A DNA stretch of 64,000 nt from Lelliottia sp. WAP21 (GTDB lineage Bacteria > Pseudomonadota > Gammaproteobacteria > Enterobacterales > Enterobacteriaceae), in the NCBI RefSeq assembly GCF_020532665.2, contig NZ_JAIWPG020000015.1, positions 55,500 through 119,499 on the forward strand, written 5' to 3'. This document shows, piece by piece, positions 54,652 to 64,000 of this stretch (its first letter is position 1; each line of letters starts with the position of its first letter). A model generated the notes under the pieces. That model did not search any database and was not told the DNA's origin. It was given only the letters and a program-made list of their open reading frames with translations. Made by a program: the position numbers and the translations under genes.

Positions 54652-55551
54652 ATGTTAGATAACTCACGTTTACGCATAGCTATTCAAAAATCAGGCCGCC
54701 TGAGTGACGATTCACGCGAATTACTGGCCCGTTGCGGGATTAAAATTAACCTGCACACCCAGCGCCTGATCGCCCTGGCAGAGAATATGCCGATCGATAT
54801 TCTGCGCGTACGTGATGACGATATCCCCGGTCTGGTAATGGATGGCGTGGTTGACCTCGGTATCATTGGCGAAAACGTTCTTGAAGAAGAGTTACTCACC
54901 CGTCGCGCTCAGGGCGAAGATCCGCGCTATTTCACACTGCGTCGCCTGGATTTTGGCGGCTGCCGCCTGTCGCTGGCCACCAACGCCGATGAAGCCTGGG
55001 ACGGCCCGGCTGGGCTGAACGGCAAACGTATCGCCACCTCTTATCCACACCTGCTTAAACGCTACCTGGATCAAAAAGGGGTGCAGTTCAAATCCTGTCT
55101 GCTGAATGGCTCGGTGGAAGTCGCCCCGCGTGCCGGTCTGGCGGACGCCATCTGTGACCTCGTTTCCACTGGCGCAACGCTTGAAGCCAACGGCCTGCGG
55201 GAAGTGGAAGTGATCTATCGCTCTAAAGCCTGCCTGATCCAGCGTGATGGCGAAATGGCGGATGCCAAGCAGCAGCTGATCGACAAGCTGCTGACCCGTA
55301 TTCAGGGCGTGATTCAGGCGCGTGAATCCAAATACATCATGATGCATGCGCCAACCGAGCGTCTGGACGAAGTGATTGCCCTGCTGCCAGGCGCAGAGCG
55401 CCCGACGATTCTGCCGCTGGCAGGCGATCAACAGCGCGTGGCAATGCACATGGTCAGCAGTGAAACTCTGTTCTGGGAAACCATGGAAAAGCTTAAAGCG
55501 TTGGGGGCAAGCTCCATTCTGGTGCTGCCGATTGAGAAGATGATGGAATAA
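54652..55551 (+). CDS. hisG: ATP phosphoribosyltransferase HisG
   Basis: 299 residues (as E. coli) from the ATG at 54652. First step of histidine synthesis, joining ATP and PRPP; feedback-inhibited by histidine. Long-form HisG with the C-terminal ACT-like regulatory domain (about 225-299). [20 protein letters not shown] is characteristic. Confidence 0.97.
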   Translation: MLDNSRLRIAIQKSGRLSDDSRELLARCGIKINLHTQRLIALAENMPIDILRVRDDDIPGLVMDGVVDLGIIGENVLEEELLTRRAQGEDPRYFTLRRLDFGGCRLSLATNADEAWDGPAGLNGKRIATSYPHLLKRYLDQKGVQFKSCLLNGSVEVAPRAGLADAICDLVSTGATLEANGLREVEVIYRSKACLIQRDGEMADAKQQLIDKLLTRIQGVIQARESKYIMMHAPTERLDEVIALLPGAERPTILPLAGDQQRVAMHMVSSETLFWETMEKLKALGASSILVLPIEKMME

Positions 55552-55558
55552 CGCCACG

Positions 55559-55616
55559 TATGCCGCCCGGTGGCGCTTCGCTTACCGGGCCTACACAACC
55601 CGTAGGCCGGCATCCG
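55559..55616 (+). repeat. REP/BIME-type element between hisG and hisD
   Basis: Two imperfect palindromic arms (GCCGCCCGGTGGCGCTTCGC and CCGTAGGCCGGCATCCGG) around CCTACACAA form a BIME-like element. It sits in the only long gap inside the his operon. Confidence 0.8.
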
Positions 55617-55636
55617 GCAAATTTAGGAAGACGATC

Positions 55637-61141
<5,505 letters not shown>

Positions 61142-61148
<7 letters not shown>

Positions 61149-61753
61149 CAGAGCAACAGCTGGCCCAACTGGACTGGGAAAAAACGGACGGATTGCTGCC
61201 CGTGGTCGTGCAACACGCGGTATCTGGTGAAGTATTGATGCTGGGTTATATGAACCAGGACGCGCTGGCGACCACGCTGGACAGCGGCAAAGTGACCTTT
61301 TATTCGCGCACCAAACAGCGCCTGTGGACCAAAGGCGAAAGCTCGGGTCATTTTCTCAATGTGGTCAGCATTGCACCCGACTGCGATAACGACACGCTGC
61401 TGGTACTGGCAAACCCTGTCGGCCCAACCTGTCATAAAGGGACCAGCAGCTGTTTTGGCGAGACCAGCCATCAGTGGCTGTTCCTGTATCAGCTGGAACA
61501 ACTGCTGGCTGAGCGCAAAACGGCCGACCCTGAAAGTTCCTATACGGCCAAACTGTATGCGAGCGGTACCAAACGTATCGCGCAAAAAGTGGGCGAAGAA
61601 GGGGTTGAAACGGCACTGGCGGCAACCGTACACGATCGGGAAGAGCTGACCAACGAAGCCTCTGACCTGATGTATCACTTGCTGGTATTGCTCCAGGACC
61701 AGGATTTGGATTTAACGGCGGTGATAGAGAACTTACGTCAGCGTCACAAATAA
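61142..61753 (+). CDS. hisI: Bifunctional phosphoribosyl-AMP cyclohydrolase / phosphoribosyl-ATP pyrophosphatase HisI (HisIE)
   Basis: 203 residues (E. coli 203). The N-terminal cyclohydrolase (about 1-115) has the [10 protein letters not shown] zinc motif; the C-terminal pyrophosphohydrolase (about 116-203) has [10 protein letters not shown]. Last gene of the operon. Confidence 0.97.
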
Positions 61754-61785
61754 AAAAAGACCGGGGAAACCCGGTCTCTTTTTGT
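61752..61785. terminator. Terminator between his operon and wzzB
   Basis: AGACCGGG-GAAA-CCCGGTCT hairpin with A-run before and T-run after; works for hisI and, on the minus strand, for wzzB. Confidence 0.93.
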
Positions 61786-61799
61786 CCGCAATCTGTCTG

Positions 61800-62783
61800 C
61801 TAGATCTCTCTGCGCTGATAGTTACGCAGTGCATTACGTCCCAGCACAACACCAGAACCGATAATGCCACCCAGCAGGGTTGCCAGAATCAAGGTGATCC
61901 CTTTTTTCGGGCTGTCACGACGGATGGGCAGATCCGGTTTCATCACATAGCGATACACGTGGATAGTGTCCGGGTTGACGTTTAGATTCTGGATATCCAG
62001 CAAGTTCTGTTTGGTCTGATAGTAGGCACCCGAAAAGACTAAGGGGCGGGTCGCTTCATGCTGAATCATGGAATTAAGCGCTTCGCTGCCGAGCAGGAAC
62101 ATGGTCTCCTGCGTGACATCCTGGGTCTGCTGGATCTTAGGTGTGGTGATTTTTGCCGCTTCGGCAAACTTCAGCGCCTCACCTATTTGCTTCATACGCA
62201 GATCTTTTTGCTCCTGCGACACTTTTTCCTGGTTCTGTAAGGAATCATTCAACGTCGTAATCTGTTGTTTGATGTTGTCCTTCAGATCGAGGGAGAGTTC
62301 TTTTGCAGTTTGCTCATCCACAATTTGAATGTACTGCGCCAGCTGCTTTTGCGCTGCTTCAGCTGATTCGCCCACATAAGATACACTCAATGGGAGTGAC
62401 TGGCCTTTGACTGCTGCTTCGATAGTAAGTTTTTCAGGCACTTCCTGATTATTCAGTGCCTGTGAAAGTGCAGAGAACGCGGAGTTAAAACGGCCGATCG
62501 CGCGGGTCTGGATATCCAGCATCGACGGCGCAGCCCCCCCGTAGAGAATGTTCAGTGCATTGCTGTACGTCGCGATCTGCGCGGCATCCGGTTGAGAGAT
62601 GATAGCGGTAGAGGTCCATTTCTCTTTCGCTAACATGATATAAGCCAAGGCCAGCATGATAAAGACAGCAATAAAGGCTCCAATTACCCACTTACCGCGC
62701 CAAAGCTGTAACACTAAATCAATGAGATCGATCTGCTCCGGGTCATTGCTTCTGCTGACCACGTTATTGTTGTTATGCGTCAT
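61800..62783 (-). CDS. wzzB: O-antigen chain length determinant WzzB
   Basis: 327 residues from the ATG at 62783 with AAGGA upstream; the open frame reaches further to 62945 but E. coli WzzB is 326 residues. Two membrane helices (about 30-52 and near the C terminus) flank a periplasmic coiled-coil domain. It sets the modal length of O-antigen. Convergent with hisI and divergent from the epimerase. Confidence 0.95.
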   Translation of the reverse strand: MTHNNNNVVSRSNDPEQIDLIDLVLQLWRGKWVIGAFIAVFIMLALAYIMLAKEKWTSTAIISQPDAAQIATYSNALNILYGGAAPSMLDIQTRAIGRFNSAFSALSQALNNQEVPEKLTIEAAVKGQSLPLSVSYVGESAEAAQKQLAQYIQIVDEQTAKELSLDLKDNIKQQITTLNDSLQNQEKVSQEQKDLRMKQIGEALKFAEAAKITTPKIQQTQDVTQETMFLLGSEALNSMIQHEATRPLVFSGAYYQTKQNLLDIQNLNVNPDTIHVYRYVMKPDLPIRRDSPKKGITLILATLLGGIIGSGVVLGRNALRNYQRREI

Positions 62784-62971
62784 ACAATCCTTAACAGGTA
62801 AAAGCGCAAAAATATTGTTTAGTAGTTTATCGCTTGTGGTGGAATTTTCTATAAGAATCCGATGAGTCATATCGAAAAGATCGGTTTGGTAAGCCTGACG
62901 CATCGCGCTATCATAAGTGCCATTCCGGTGCAGTAACGCACCCACGATGTAGATAATGGATAAGGAAAGGT

Positions 62972-63976
62972 ATGAAATTTCTGGTCACCGGCGCAGCGGG
63001 CTTTATCGGCTTTCACGTTAGCGAACGTCTCCTGCAGGCAGGACATCAGGTTGTTGGTATTGATAACCTGAATGACTACTACGACGTTAACCTGAAGCAG
63101 GCGCGACTGGATCTCCTGTCATCCGACAATTTTACTTTTCATAAACTGGATCTGGCGGACCGCGAAGGGATGGCTACGCTATTCGCGCAGGAGAAATTCG
63201 ATCGCGTGATTCACCTGGCAGCCCAGGCCGGGGTGCGTTATTCCCTGGAAAATCCGCATGCTTACGCCGACGCCAACCTGACAGGCCATCTTAACGTGCT
63301 GGAAGGCTGTCGCCACAACAAGGTCCAGCACCTGCTCTATGCGTCATCCAGTTCTGTTTATGGGCTGAACCGCAAAATGCCATTCTCGACGGATGACTCC
63401 GTTGACCACCCGGTGTCACTGTATGCGGCCACCAAAAAAGCCAACGAGCTGATGTCACACACCTACTCGCATCTTTATCAGCTGCCGACCACTGGTCTGC
63501 GCTTCTTTACCGTGTATGGTCCATGGGGTCGCCCGGATATGGCGCTGTTTAAATTCACCAAAGCGATGATTGCAGGCAACAGCATCGACGTTTATAACTA
63601 CGGCAAAATGAAGCGTGATTTCACCTACGTCGATGATATTGCCGAAGCCATTATTCGTTTGCAGGATGTCATTCCGCAGGCTGATGCAAGCTGGACGGTG
63701 GAAGCCGGTTCACCCGCGACCAGCTCCGCACCGTATCGCGTCTACAACATCGGTAATAGCTCACCTGTTGAGCTGATGGATTACATCACTGCGCTGGAAG
63801 AAGCCCTGGGCGTCGAAGCGGTCAAAAATATGATGCCGATGCAACCGGGCGACGTACTGGAAACCAGTGCTGATACTAAAGCGCTTTACGACGTTATCGG
63901 CTTTAAGCCGCAAACATCGGTGAAAGACGGCGTGAAGAATTTCGTGGACTGGTACCGCGATTTCTACCAGGCCTGA
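62972..63976 (+). CDS. UDP-glucuronate 4-epimerase (NAD-dependent)
   Basis: 334 residues of the extended SDR family. The Rossmann motif GAAGFIG is at 7-13, the YxxxK pair is Y151/K155 and SSSSVYG is at 125-131. The sequence type (DNLNDYYDVNLKQARL and the MMPMQPGDVLETSAD block) is that of UDP-glucuronate to UDP-galacturonate epimerases, such as Klebsiella Uge. The product goes into capsule or core polysaccharide. It stands beside wzzB at the edge of the surface-polysaccharide locus. A terminator begins after it (AAAAGCCCGG) but is cut by the window end. Confidence 0.9.
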   Translation: MKFLVTGAAGFIGFHVSERLLQAGHQVVGIDNLNDYYDVNLKQARLDLLSSDNFTFHKLDLADREGMATLFAQEKFDRVIHLAAQAGVRYSLENPHAYADANLTGHLNVLEGCRHNKVQHLLYASSSSVYGLNRKMPFSTDDSVDHPVSLYAATKKANELMSHTYSHLYQLPTTGLRFFTVYGPWGRPDMALFKFTKAMIAGNSIDVYNYGKMKRDFTYVDDIAEAIIRLQDVIPQADASWTVEAGSPATSSAPYRVYNIGNSSPVELMDYITALEEALGVEAVKNMMPMQPGDVLETSADTKALYDVIGFKPQTSVKDGVKNFVDWYRDFYQA

Positions 63977-64000
63977 TAACGAAAAAGCCCGGCAACTGTG

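Noticed and set aside
62784..62945. 54-codon upstream extension of wzzB
   Set aside because: The start at 62783 has a good ribosome site and matches the usual WzzB length; the extension would lie in the promoter region.
62784..62971. JUMPstart/ops element before the polysaccharide gene
   Set aside because: No GGCGGTAG-type ops core was found in this 188-bp gap.

Overview
The window is enterobacterial chromosome. The his operon, wzzB, sbcB, dacD, sbmC, yeeX, plaP, shiA and amn stand in an arrangement like that near the tRNA-Asn cluster of Escherichia coli, but details such as a uronate 4-epimerase beside wzzB, a pagP copy beside shiA and an M24 peptidase after amn point to Enterobacter or a close relative rather than E. 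coli. The species call is inference.

Positions 1-23020 hold an AT-richer horizontally acquired island encoding a type III secretion system (T3SS) of the Inv/Mxi-Spa (SPI-1) family. A minus-strand array runs from about 18.85 kb leftward: pilotin lipoprotein, AraC regulator, a small unknown ORF, secretin SctC, gatekeeper SctW, a small unknown ORF, export gate SctV, an InvB-like chaperone, ATPase SctN, SctO, SctP, SctQ, SctR, SctS, SctT, SctU, a lytic transglycosylase, an IpaD/SipD-like needle tip, a small acidic ORF, an RcsB-like response regulator, a complete second-type IspG (MEP isoprenoid pathway) and an unrecognised 287-residue protein. Divergently, a plus-strand operon encodes the inner ring, needle, inner rod and sorting platform (sctD, sctF, sctI, sctJ, sctK, sctL). 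No SipB/SipC translocators or SicA chaperone are in the window; they could lie left of base 1. The left edge holds the end of a coiled-coil and proline-rich protein.

From about 23.2 kb the core chromosome resumes: three tRNA-Asn genes (plus, minus, plus) flank acyltransferase-3, pagP, shiA, amn, an Xaa-Pro aminopeptidase and the MATE transporter yeeO. Next come two tandem paralogous autotransporters (1471 and 1929 residues) with 24/25-residue passenger repeats and barrel-coding ends that are identical over 386 bp.

Positions 43.2-54.3 kb are conserved housekeeping genes: ldtA, yeeX, yeeA, sbmC, dacD, sbcB, the yeeD-yeeE thiosulfate uptake pair, plaP, yeeY and yeeZ. The complete histidine operon (leader, attenuator, hisGDCBHAFI) fills 54.4-61.8 kb, followed by convergent wzzB and a UDP-glucuronate 4-epimerase at the right edge, the start of the surface polysaccharide region.

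The points of most interest are the ispG paralogue inside a virulence-type island, the unknown proteins around the secretion genes, a likely internal start in sctQ, a perfect PhoP-box-like repeat upstream of pagP, and the gene-converted autotransporter pair.
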